From assembly GCA_964035795.1 (NCBI GenBank), contig OZ038321.1, positions 3,764,721-3,828,720 of the forward strand: a DNA stretch of 64,000 bases, given 5' to 3'. The DNA is from Pterobdella sp. o SKG-2022. Taxonomy: Eukaryota > Annelida > Clitellata > Hirudinida > Piscicolidae. Under the pieces are notes generated by a model. It worked only from the letters and a program-made list of their open reading frames with translations, ran no database searches and had not been told where the DNA came from. The position numbers were made by a program, and so were the translations under genes. Below, one piece after another: positions 50,974 to 63,400 of the stretch. Each line of letters opens with the position of its first letter. Positions within the stretch are counted from its first letter, which is position 1.

Positions 50974-51467
50974 AAAACTATTAGAACTTTCCTCATTGGT
51001 GTTTCAAATAATTTCAAGTATCTATTGTAATTTTTGATTAAATATACTCCGATTAATGATTTACTTAATGTAAATAGTCTATTTATATTTATAATTCCTT
51101 ATTTAAATAATGCAAATTAGACGTTTATGGTTCGCAATTGAGCAAAATTAGCATTATATGAATATTCATAAGACAGTGGCCATTATCATGTTAATTAAGT
51201 CTCAAGGTTTTTGAGTTTTCGATGACGTTCTTTAGATACATTTTTTCATAATTTTTTAAGTGTTTGCGTAAAGTGACATGTTTAATAAACACTGAATTTT
51301 TATTTTATATTTAAAGAAGAAAAATTATATACGCAAAAGTTGATAAATTTTGTCGAGCATCGTAATTATAGTCTAAATTGCAACAAAAAGTTAGTTATTT
51401 AGGAAAGCGGTGTGATAAGACAACTTTAAAAATAAACAATTAGAGATGATTTTGGTACGTATCACGC
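50974..51467. terminator. Convergent 3' region of PDS5 and C2CD3
   Basis: The 494 bases between the two stop codons hold plus-strand AATAAA at 51284-51289 and 51431-51436 (PDS5). On the minus strand a candidate AATAAA lies at 51299-51304 (C2CD3). If these are used, the two 3' UTRs overlap. Signals are common by chance at this AT content. Confidence 0.55.
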
Positions 51468-54400
51468 TCAAATTTGGGGCATGTTCTGCGTCAAAATCCT
51501 GGCCACTCGTTGGGATTGTTGCACTGTTAATACGGGCAGGCTGTTCAATAAGACATTCCTACCTTTTCGTACATTGCGTTTTCTTGTGTCTTGAATCGTG
51601 GCGTGGTTGTTGAGGTTGTGTGGTTTGTGCTTGACTTGCACAGTGAGAACTTTGAAGTCATCGTCGTTTTTGAAATCGGAAGATATAACAGTGAAGGGAG
51701 AAGATGAAGAAGAAGATGTGTTTTTGTGGTTGAGCAACTGCACAATATCATCGTCACTAGTGTAGTCTGCTTCATTGTGTCTGTCGTGAAGGTCGTTATT
51801 GACGCTTGAGATATCGCTGATGTCTTCAAAATCCTTGTTGAAGATATTTTTATCGCCATTTTGTTTGTTTTCACGTGCGTCATCCAATTTATTCTGGAAA
51901 CTCCCTACATTATTACTCTCTGAGACTTGCATGTTTCTGTCTTCTGCTTCATTATATAGTGTTTTCGAAGATAGAAAATCTCCATTATAAACATTCCCAT
52001 CTATATCGTTATTAGGAAGGTGTTTTGGCGGGATTGGTGGTTTGAGTGATAAGTTGATGTCGTTTGATACACTCTTAATAGTGTTATCAGGATGACTCAT
52101 CACGGATTTTTCACTAGTATTTTGCATCAAATTACCAGAAACTTTACTTTTAGTTTCATTGGCTTCCATTTCTGCCATATAACTTCTATCTGAATCACGT
52201 TGCATTGAATCATCAGTGGCTGCATCATGACCACCAGACACAACAGGCTCATGGAAGTTCGGATTGGAGGTAGTAAAATGGGGGTTTGAGAAGTTGTGTG
52301 AATCAAGTGGGTGATAATCAGTTTGTGTATGATCATTGGTGCACTGGAATCTCTTGGATGTTGGATGCTCATGGAGGTTCGTGTGCTGGGAGTGGGAAGA
52401 AGCATCGACATCGCCAGATTTCGATACCAGCATCTCGGGGTTGTTCATGAGGAGATTGACGAACGACGTTACTGTGTCGTCCAACAGCGTCCGGTTGATA
52501 GTGTCATGTTGTTGCAATTTGTTGTCGTTCATTGAAGATTTCTCTGCGCCCATGGGAGATGTGAAGTTGTCTCTATGGCTTTTTGGAGGATCTACAAGGC
52601 ATTTATCATTAATTATATTTATTTTCTTCTTCAAATTTTTCGTTATTCTTTCCATCTCTTCCAAGTTTGTTCTGTTAATTTTAAAATGATAGCATAACAA
52701 TAAAAATATATAATTTTCACAACGCTCGTTTCGCATCGTTAACAAGCCATCAATCCATCATGTACCCAAGTACAAAAGCTCATTACTGTAGAATACTGTT
52801 AAGTTGCATCTTGAGTGGAAGGCCATCGGAGGAGGAGGAAGAAGAAGACATTGTGGGAGGAAGTAATGTGGGTGTCATGGCGGCATGGGATCTAAATGCA
52901 GCCCTGAACTGTTATGCACGTGATGATTGTGTGTTTTGACGAAGATGAATTAGTGAATCAATAGATTCAAGCTTCAATAAAGTTTGAAATTTATCGATTT
53001 TTTCAAGTAAAATAACAAAATTCATCATCAGTTTTGCTGAGCAGAGGGTAAAGTTAAAATGAAAAAATTGTTGAACACAAGGATTTTATTATAGATTATT
53101 GCGTTTTTATCAATAATGTTCATAAGATTCTGTATATTTAGCTGAAGATTAGCAGATCAAAGACTATAAACCCTTATATATATATATATTATTACAGATA
53201 AATTAAAGCGCGAATCTTGCGCTAAACAAATGAATATTGATATCGTTATTATTTATTATTATGAAAGGCTATATTTATTGATAAAGATGGACAAGCTCAC
53301 ACACCTGTGGATTGTCTTGTAGGACTTCAAGGGGGGTCACCGAGATCTGTTGTGGGAGGTGTGTTTGTGTTTGACTGAGTTAACGTTAGTAGAGTGCACA
53401 ATAATAATAATAATAACGATGATAATTTTTATATTATTTTATTATTATTAATATTAATTTCTTATTTATATTATTTTTGATTTTTACTAGTTTTTGAAAA
53501 TTTTAACTATGATCATTTTTCAAAAGTACAAGTTACATTATTATTTCTTAACTTTTATTTATATTTCGAAATCTTAAGTTTTCTCCTCTATCACTCAAAC
53601 TCTTTCTCCCCAAAGCACCACTAACCTTCAACTGTCCCTGGCACAATCCACTCAAGTTGATCAACTGGTAACAACCCTTAAGGCATGGAAGACTTTTTAG
53701 CATTCTCAAGTCTACACTCACGAAACCCACCACCACGTCTCGCTGTTTGTCTGCGTGGAGGTAATAAAATGTTGTGAGACTAGCACGACATTAAAAATTG
53801 TTAATTTATGCATAAAGTAACAGGTACTTGCCTGGTTCGAGAGTGGCATTTGGAGGCTTATGCCACACTTTGAAGATCAGATTCTGTGCGAGAGGTATGA
53901 AAAATGATAAAATACATACAAAAGCTTCGTGAAAATCAATAATCTTTGAAGTGTATCATGTTAAATAATTGAAACACTTTTGTTGACATAATAATTATTA
54001 AAAATAAAAAATTAGAAAAAAAAACAAAATATAATAATAATAACAATAATAAAAAAACCATATTCATTGACACTCCAAACAACCTCAAACCTTATTCTTG
54101 GTGGTGAGCACATCCCTGGGCAACCACGTTTGTCGCTCGTGTAGCCAGCAAGGGTTGGCAGTGTTGGGCTGGATAGCGGTGCATATGGAACCAGTGGAAG
54201 TCATGTAGGTAACGTAGCAACTGGCGTCCACTAAGCCACTGCCAAATATTTGGAAATTTTTGTTTTTGTTGGTTTATTCTTCACTATAATTTATGTAAAT
54301 TCATTTATTTCGAATTCATTTTTTTCTATTAGAAATGAATAAATTTTCTTGCATTATGGAATGCTTTACTTCATTTTTAAATGAATTATTTTTTCTTAAT

Positions 54401-57400
54401 ATAATATTACTTAGTTTAGATAAATGTAGCTTATATGTCAGTATAAGATACATTTATCTAAACAATCTATATCTATATTTGAATATTGCCTAAAGATTGA
54501 CACAGTTTCTACAGGAATTGAAATCTGCACTTCTTATTTTGTTAAAGCAATACTTTTGTTGGTAGTTTTTTTCAAACTTATTGTTGAATAAAGGCAAGTT
54601 TTCTTCTTTAAAAAAATCTATATCTATACAAGAGTACAGTTGTTCCCATTTATAAGAAGTAAGGTAGCGTTATGAACTGTGAGCTATCGAGGTGTAAAGC
54701 TTTGAGCATGGTATGAAAGTGGTGGAAAGGCTGTTGAAGAAGGGGTTAAGAAGGTTAGTAAAAGTTGACCAAATGCAATTTGGTTTTGTGCCTAGCAGAA
54801 GAACATTGGACGCTATTTTTATTCTTAGGAGAATGCAGGAAAACTACCTTGAGAAGAATAGGAAGCTTTTTATCTGTTTTGTTGATTTGGAGAAGGCTTT
54901 CGATTGGGTGCCAAGAAAGGTGATTGAATGGGCGCTGAGAAAAAAGTTGGTCCCGTGAAGGTTGGTTCAGGCAGTAATGTCGATGAGGAGGAAGTGAGCT
55001 AGCTGTTACACGAAGGATAGAGCTGGGATAGAAAGCATTCAACAGTTTTTCTTTTTTTTATGTTATGTGGTAAAAGACACACATGAAATATCAAAGAACA
55101 AATTTATAGAACATGTGTGAGGCCTGGCTCAAAAGCTTAGTTGGTAAAATCCGTTTAAGAGAGTATTTTAAGAAAAGCGGAAAAACGGATGCTTCGAATG
55201 ATGTGTGAAGTGCAGCTAGCTAATGGTGTGAGTACAAAGGAGTTGATGGTTAAATTGGAGTAGGATAGTACCGTTGATGAAGTGGTGAAACAAGGAAGTT
55301 TGAGATGGCTGGGTCATGTTGTAAGGAAAGGGGATGATGATTTTTAAGCAGGCGTGGAGGTTTGAGATTGAAGGTAGTAGAGGAAGGAAAAGGCCAAGGA
55401 AAGCTTGGAAAAATATGATGAAAAACCTTGGGTTAGGTCTTGAAAATGCCTACGACAAGGTGAAATGAAGAGAAAAAGTTAGATTGTGGAGGAAGTCAGT
55501 GAAAGATGCTGACTATAATAAAATGATACTGATACTAATGAAGTCATATTAAATCGAACGATAAGGAACAAAAGTTAATCACCTGTCATAGGGTTGTCGA
55601 GGGATATGGTAGGCCCTTTCAATACATATGTTCACAGGGAAGTTGGAGTCGATGGAAGGTTCGGGGATTTTGCAAGACTCACCAACTGGCAACATAGATT
55701 CCAGCTTGTTAAAGGCAGTAGGCAACACAGGTCTGTTAGGGCTTTTCTTCTCCAGGCTACAAGCCTCTTCTCCTGAACTACTCCCTGATTCGTCCGTCGT
55801 CTCTTCTGTGATTCGGTACTTCCTTTTCTCACACTTTTTGTGTATAGGTTTCTGTTTCTTATATGCATTATCGGACTCTGGCTTTTGAGGGCTTTGCTCT
55901 TGCAATTTCCCACCCATCTGGCGTTTCTTATAGTTCTGATAGGCCACAACTTGCTCGTAAGTGCCGAGAAACACTGCTGCTTGTAACACTCCTTTGTGGG
56001 AAAATAAGAGATTGGTACGCTATTATGGGTGTTCATGGTATAATATATAAATTATTAGATATGTAAAAAATAGATGAATAAAAATATATCTAAATATTAA
56101 ATATATAACTTAATTGATAGATAAATAGATAGGTGAATATGATAGGTATAAAAAATAAAAAAATAAATGTAGGAAGAATAAAACAGGTATTAATTAATAA
56201 ATAAACAGATACTAAATCAAACACAATCACACTAATACTCATAATGATTACACTATAGCCATACCGAATTATGATTACACAGTAATTAACACACAAACAC
56301 ACACCCACAACACTGCAACTGCACACATCAACAACATGGGCCACATCAGGTGAGTGGTGGCCAAGAGTTTCTGAAGACTCCAAGCTATTAGAGAAGTCAC
56401 AGTCCACGGCTATCACTGGCAGCTGCGGTTGTGTTATCATCAATGATAGAATAAAATAGTGCTATTTGCGCCTCGGTCGCCTTATTTTGCACTATAAAAA
56501 TATACATTAATAATATTATTATAATTATTTTTCTTGATTTTTATCGTAAAATGAGAAAGATTTTAGACACATTTACATTTTTTCAAAAAACTGAAATTTT
56601 CGACAAATTCAACTTTGTCATAATTCATTAGTAATTGTCGAAAATTTTAGTTTTTCAAAAAAATATATGTATCTAAAATCTTCCTCATTTTACAATAAAA
56701 ATCAAGAAAATTGAATCCAAAAATAAAAAAAAGATACTTAAGATGTTTCTAAAAAATTATCATCATTATTATCACTAGCACCATGGCATGGAAAACATTC
56801 GAACATTATCCATTTAACTAAATTCACTAAGCCTTCCGTAATAAAATCTTACACTAAAAGTGATTTATTCTTGAAGAGTTTAGCTTAAAAACACTTTTTG
56901 TTTGTTTCTCTTATACAAGAACATACATATCCTGCACAAGCATCCTTAACACAGCAGGCACCTTTGAAGCGCAAGTCTGTAAACGAACAGTGGGTTGGTG
57001 CAGAGAGAGGTAGAACTGGTGTAGGGGTAGTTTGCATATGCCCAACAACTGTCAGTGGTTCGGTGAGCGTTTATTTGGGAGTTGTTTTAATGTAGTAATG
57101 ATGATAATAACAAAAATAATTATAGTAAAAATAAAAAAAACAAAAAATTATATAAATAAAAATTTAAGTCATAAGAAATTGGTTATAATTAGACAAACTT
57201 CAAAATATTCATAAAATTTTAGTCTAGATATATGAAATTAACTTAAACCAAAATGGCTGAAAAGACGGAATCGACTTTAATCAACTACAGAAATACTAGA
57301 AACTACAGAGTATTGACTCAACGAATATCAACTATAAATTGACTCAAATGTACATTGTTTTATATACAGAAAACAATGAAACCTGGTCTTTGAGGTGCAG

Positions 57401-60400
57401 AGGCGATTTGTTCCATAACTCAACTATCAAGAAATTGTTTTTGAAGCTGTTTGTTGTCGTGTTGTTGATTTTAATTGGAAGAATCTGTGGCGTGTTGTTG
57501 GAGTTTTATGATTTTTTCGACGTGGAAATGATTATGAATTAATTAAATTGTTGATATTCAATCATATAAAAACTTAACAAATAAAAGAATTGGAGTTAGA
57601 AAATTTAGAATAATTTCATATAGATTATAAAATACAAATTATTCCATTATTTAATCCGAATTTACCAACTTAATGTTTAACTAAATGCTAAAAACTATTT
57701 TTACGTGATTTTATAACTCAGTCATTATATTAACTTTATATATTTATACTACTAAAATTTAATAAATACATTAATTTACATTAATTAGATAATATCCAAA
57801 TTTATTTAAACAATTGGCTTCGAAAAAAGGTACTAAGACATTATTTTCACACAAATCGAACCTGGCAAAAGTTGAACAGGGGCATGGCAGAGTCCCAAGC
57901 CACCTGAGACCTCAGCACCCCACTGTCACCACCCATGAAGAGGCATTTCAACAAAATGTATGTGTTTAACTCTCCACATTCTGGTTGGTTTGTGAATGTC
58001 TTAAGTAAGAGTTGTTACCTTTAAAAAACTTTTAAATCGATAATTTTTCATGAAACCCCCGAAACAGCAATGAGGTCTCTAACACAAAAAATAAATCTGA
58101 AAAAATCATAACCTTTTCAATCTACCATAAAATACTTACAAAATCTATAAGCAAGCAAAAAACCTCAAAATTAACCCTGAAACAACCTTTATATTCCAAT
58201 CCAACATAAAAACCTCAACACAACATGAAACCACAAAAAACTCATATTATCCTCAACTCATCATAAAACTCCAAAACACCCATAGTATCCATAATCTCCC
58301 ATAACCCTCCCAAAACTAAAACGAAACACAAAAAATCTCACCTTGAAACCATCGTATTCCAAATTCACCATAACAAGCCAAAAAACTTGAAAACCACCAC
58401 AATTCGCCACAAAACCAGCGAAACAACTATATAAACCCATATCCACCCTGAAACCCCCAAAACAACTATAAATATTTATTTTCAGTAAAAACCTTAAAGC
58501 CACCACAAAATCCTCAATGCACCATAAATCTCTATTAATCGACAATTCACTATTGAATCTCCAAACCACCACAGTTCACCATAAAAAAAACTCCCAAAAC
58601 CACCATGAACCCTCATTTTACTATTCAACCCCAAAAACAACAATTACATCCTCAATTCACCTAAAAAACCTCCAAAACAACTAGAAGATCTCTAATTCAC
58701 CATAAAACCCCCAAAACCACTATCAAATCGACAATAAGCTATGGAACCCTTGAAACCATTACAACTCACCATAAAACCCCCAAAACCACAACTTACCATA
58801 AAACCCCCAAAACCACAACTTACCATAAAACCCCCAAAACCACAACTTACCATAAAACCCCCAAAACCACAACTTACCATAAAACCCCCAAAACCACAAC
58901 TTACCATAAAACCCCCAAAACCACAACTTACCATAAAACCCACAAAACCACAACTCACTATAAAACCCTCAAAACCCTCACACTTCACCATGATACCCCC
59001 AAAACCGCCATGAAATCGAAGATTCACCATTAACCCCCCATAACCACCACAATCCACCATAAAAAAAAACTCCAAAACCACTACATAATTATCAATACAC
59101 TTTAAAACCTACAAAATAGTGAAAAAAAAACTTCATTTTCACCATAAAACCCCCAAAAGCATCACAATTCACCATGAAATTGCCAAAAAAACTCTAAGTC
59201 ACCATGAAACCCCGGAAGCAATTATAAAAACCCTTAATCCACCATGAAACCCCTAAAACCACCATGAACCCTCAATTCCCTATTCAACCCCAAAAATAAC
59301 AATAACACCTTCAACACACCCAGAAAACTCCCAAAACTACCATAAACCTTTAGTTCACTATTCTTAAGCCTCACAAAGCCCAAAAACTTCTATGAACTAT
59401 TGAATCTACGATAAAACCATTATTTCACCTAATATTTCCCTAACCCTATTAAAATGCCCAAAACTTGAAAAACCGAAAAAAAACCACCTACAAAAATGTT
59501 TAATCCCCATAGAAATTCCGCCATTTGACAAACTCCTATGAAATTAAAATCCATCCTAAAATCCCAAACCATGAAATAGCTCACAGAATCAACACAAAAT
59601 CACAAGAAACCGCAACTAAAAACTTTTATTCACTAATACTCCCAAAATGGCAAAAAACTCAAAATAACAACAGCAACAACAAAACAATATGAAATTCTAC
59701 AAACATATCAACATATTAACGCTAAAAAAAGTTGAGTTTCAAAAAAACTAATAGTTTTTATTAAAATACGAAGTTTTTCGTTATGAATGTAATAGAGTCA
59801 AATAAAAACACAGTTACAAACACATCAACAAACTCTAACAACAATAACAAATACCATATCATAATAAAAAACATCAAAAAGAATTACCCTCATCCTGGTC
59901 AAGCCTTTCTTCAAAAATCTTCATGGCAGGCAGCATAACTCCAATGAACAAGTCATCACACTCCTCTTCAGAGGATGATGATGATGCCTTTACTTCAGTT
60001 TTTATTACGTCATGGGTAGTGTATTTCTCATCACGTAGCACCTTTGTTGCCAACTGTGAAATGACGTTAAACAATGATTGTGTCAATAATTTATAACAAT
60101 AATGTTTGTTATGTTGATAAGTTAGGTATGATTTTGGTGGTCTTACGCTTGAAAAAGCTTTGCCCTGAATCATAGCAACTACTACTACAACAACTACTAC
60201 TACTACTACTACTGCAATACTGATAAGAATTTAAAAAAAACAATGATAATAATAATAACACAAATATTTATAATAAGACTCAAAGATTGAGCGATATTCA
60301 CCCTAATGACTCCAATATTAGCGGTCTGGGAACTTGTCTTGGACCCCATCTCACTCCTCGTCACAATTCCCTTGTGTTTCTGGTGGTCGGTGGCGAGGAT

Positions 60401-63400
60401 AGACGATAGTTGAAGCTGGCTGCAACCTAACAGTCTTGGCTGCAGAAAGTTATTGTTGCTTTAAGCGCTATTGAAGTTGCGGAAGTAGCGCTTTATGGAC
60501 TCCTTTATTATTTTTATTACTCTTATGAGTTTTGAGTTGGATGTATCGTGATGTTCATGGAAATATATTTTGAGTTTATGAAATTTTCTTCTTAAATATG
60601 CTGATGATAATTGGATGAGCAAATTTTTGAGTGTGATGATCAATTGCTATTTTTTCAAGATCTTTAGATGCTAGGCGCTATACAAACTGAAGCTATTATT
60701 ATTCTTCTTATTATTATTATTGTTGTCACAAAATAAACTTCAAAAGAGACAAAAACGCCGATAACCTTGAGAGAAGTGAATGGAGACTGTCTGAAAACTT
60801 TGAAGACCAGCTTGACTCCGTGCAAGTTCAAAAGCTGAGCGTCAACATCGGTTTTGTGGTTGTTTGGTAGTTTGTTCTTCAAGAAGTCTTCAATGGTTGT
60901 GACGTGGGTGCTATGGAGAGGTAGATCTGTGGGTGAGTTTAATTGGTGTTATGTGTAATTCATTATAATAAGATTAGTTATTTATGAATCTTATTAAAAT
61001 TTTTTCTAATATAAGATTTTTTATGGTAATTATGTGCATTTAAATTGATTTCCATATAGCTCTTTTGATTATAAGTTTTAATGTAACGAAAACACACAGT
61101 GGAACAAGTGCTAGTTGTCGTTATAACACGAAATCGAACCCGTTGACTTAAGATAATTAGTCTAATGCATCACCGGCTAAGCTATACGGGCCGACGTTTA
61201 ACCTTATAAAATGAACAAAGATTCACTGACAGAGATGGTGGTCGGAGGAAAGGTCAAGAGAGTGTGCCGGTGTCCTGAAAAGCTGAGTGCTATTCTCCAT
61301 CTCCATCGTTAAGAAGAACAAGCTGATGAAAAGTTATTAAATGAGAATAAGAATAAGAGTAATATTAATAACTATTATTATTACTCTTATTATTTAAAAT
61401 TGATAATAGTAAACATAATTATTTATACAATGAAAAGAAAATGCAACTAACAACAATAATAAAAAAAATTATTTTTAATTGATGCTTGAAATTTGCAAAA
61501 CTACTCTGCACAAAGCTTCTTCTTCTCAGCTAGTGACAGGCGTGGTGACGTGTTGGCAGATGATGTGTACTTGCGTAATATATCAGCGTTTATCTTTAAT
61601 AAGGAAGCATCGTGGAAAACCAAGCTGTTTATAGTGAAAGAGACTGCGGAAATTCCATCGATGAAGAGCGGGGGGTGGTTTGGGTGAGGTGGGTGGTGCT
61701 TGTTTAGGGTGTGTGTCTTTTTAAATGCAGTCTTTGTAGGAGGGGGTTGCTTTAGAGAGTTGCATGACTTATTGTTTCTTGGAACCTAGATTGAAAAAGG
61801 TCATTTTGTGGGATTCAAAAAAATCTTTGTATAACGAACTTTATCAAGCGTTTCTGAAGCAAACCTCGTTTGCAAACTGTGCGCCTTACAAATGAATTAA
61901 TGATATAATTATTTCAAAAATTTTTGCGTCGAATTATGAGATTTTAATAAATTCATTTTCGCAGTGAAAACAAGCTATAACTTTCGATAAGTTTACATAT
62001 AAAACCTTAGCATTAGTTATATGATTGATATTAAAATTATTTAGCACCCTGAAAATAAAAGCCATTTTAATGTTCCCAAATAAGCTTTTAAAATATATAT
62101 TCAATTTTCCCTATAAATTTATTTCAGGGAATTTTTAGTTATAGATGTCCAATTCATGGAAATAGACGTAAAACGATGATGAGGGAACGATGATACAATG
62201 TAAAAAATTATTGATATTCTTTACCAAATCGATCATTTTGCCTGAAATTTCTTCCCCAAAACTCTCACATCTCTTCATCTCCTCCTTCTCAACCTGCCGA
62301 TTTAATTCTTTCTCATTTCCATTATCAATTGGCTTATAACTAAATGAATCAGAAACATGGACTAGACACCAACAAAATATTTTTTTTTTGACAACGTAGC
62401 TTTTTGTAAGCATAACTTACATTATCAATTAATAAAAACAACAACAGCCACTTAATATATCAACTATCAATAACAACATTGGAAATTTATTAGCAAAATT
62501 CTACAAATTTTTGCGTAGTTTTACCAACACAAATTGTCCCTTCATCAAGCCATCAATAGGTACTGCTTTTATACTTAATATCATATTAGTAAATTTATCA
62601 TGCAGTTTTATGGAACATAAATGAATAAAATTTCGACCATTAGGTCATCCCTATCTGGGGTTTCGGTTGTGCAATTGATGGGTTTCACAGGGCACTACTC
62701 CATACAATACAATGGTGTGTCTTATCATGGTAACACAAACTTCAAATGTTTCTAGATCACGTAGTTATAACAATAATATTGATGATGATAATAATGAAAA
62801 TAATTATTATTTTTACCCTTCATTCTTCTGTAATGCTAGATATAAAACCAAAAATCGGGTTATTACCAGTGCTCTCAGATGAGTAAAATTGGAATTATTA
62901 TCATTATTATAACGATAATAATAAAAAAGATAATAAGATTATTATGAAAACAAAATAAACACTAACTATAGCACAACCATCATCATAATCACGCTCTGCA
63001 TTCACCTTTATAACCTTCTTATCGTAGTTCTCTTTTTCCTCTTCACTCACCTTGAAATTTTAAACAGTCCCATCAATGGCTTGATGATGATGATAATGAT
63101 ACTTGGAGGTATCATAAAAAATTTCGTGGAGTACTTGAAAAAGCTACTCTGTTAACTAGAAACTTTGTGACTTTTTAAATAATAAAATACTCAATGCCAA
63201 TTAATTTCCTGTTAAAGTGTTAAAAATTTGAATTTATAATTTTTTCAGAAAATCGTAAAAATCATTTTTTTTCAATGTTTTTTCAAAAAATTTATAATTT
63301 TCACTTCTGTCACATCATTATAAGCTAATGAAGACATTGTATGTATTTCTTCAATCATACAACCAAAACAGGAATTAATGTAACTTTTCAGAGACATCTT

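Noticed and set aside
52127..52411. 94-residue minus-strand frame and plus-strand frames within 51.5-52.7 kb
   Set aside because: Shadows of the C2CD3 terminal exon.
52672..52745. Upstream extension of the C2CD3 last exon to an ATG at 52745
   Set aside because: A good acceptor (aattaacag) lies at 52672 and the phase joins exactly to the exon at 52908-52787, so these bases are intron.
53300..53890. Plus-strand exon chain with VLAWFESGIWRLMPHFED
   Set aside because: The same segments on the minus strand give C2CD3 exons with matching phases and recognisable C2 motifs; the plus-strand reading is a mirror.
58763..58975. CRISPR-like array
   Set aside because: Units are contiguous 27-base repeats without unique spacers, in a eukaryotic intron.
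58692..59081. Open frames with nine-residue repeats (GFGGFMVSC, TIKPPKPQL), looking like a structural repeat protein
   Set aside because: The 27-base minisatellite keeps frame by length; it lies in a C2CD3 intron with no start context, and similar frames appear on both strands.
61078..61200. tRNA gene
   Set aside because: A and B boxes are present, but no complete cloverleaf can be formed and the body is shared with two other SINE copies.
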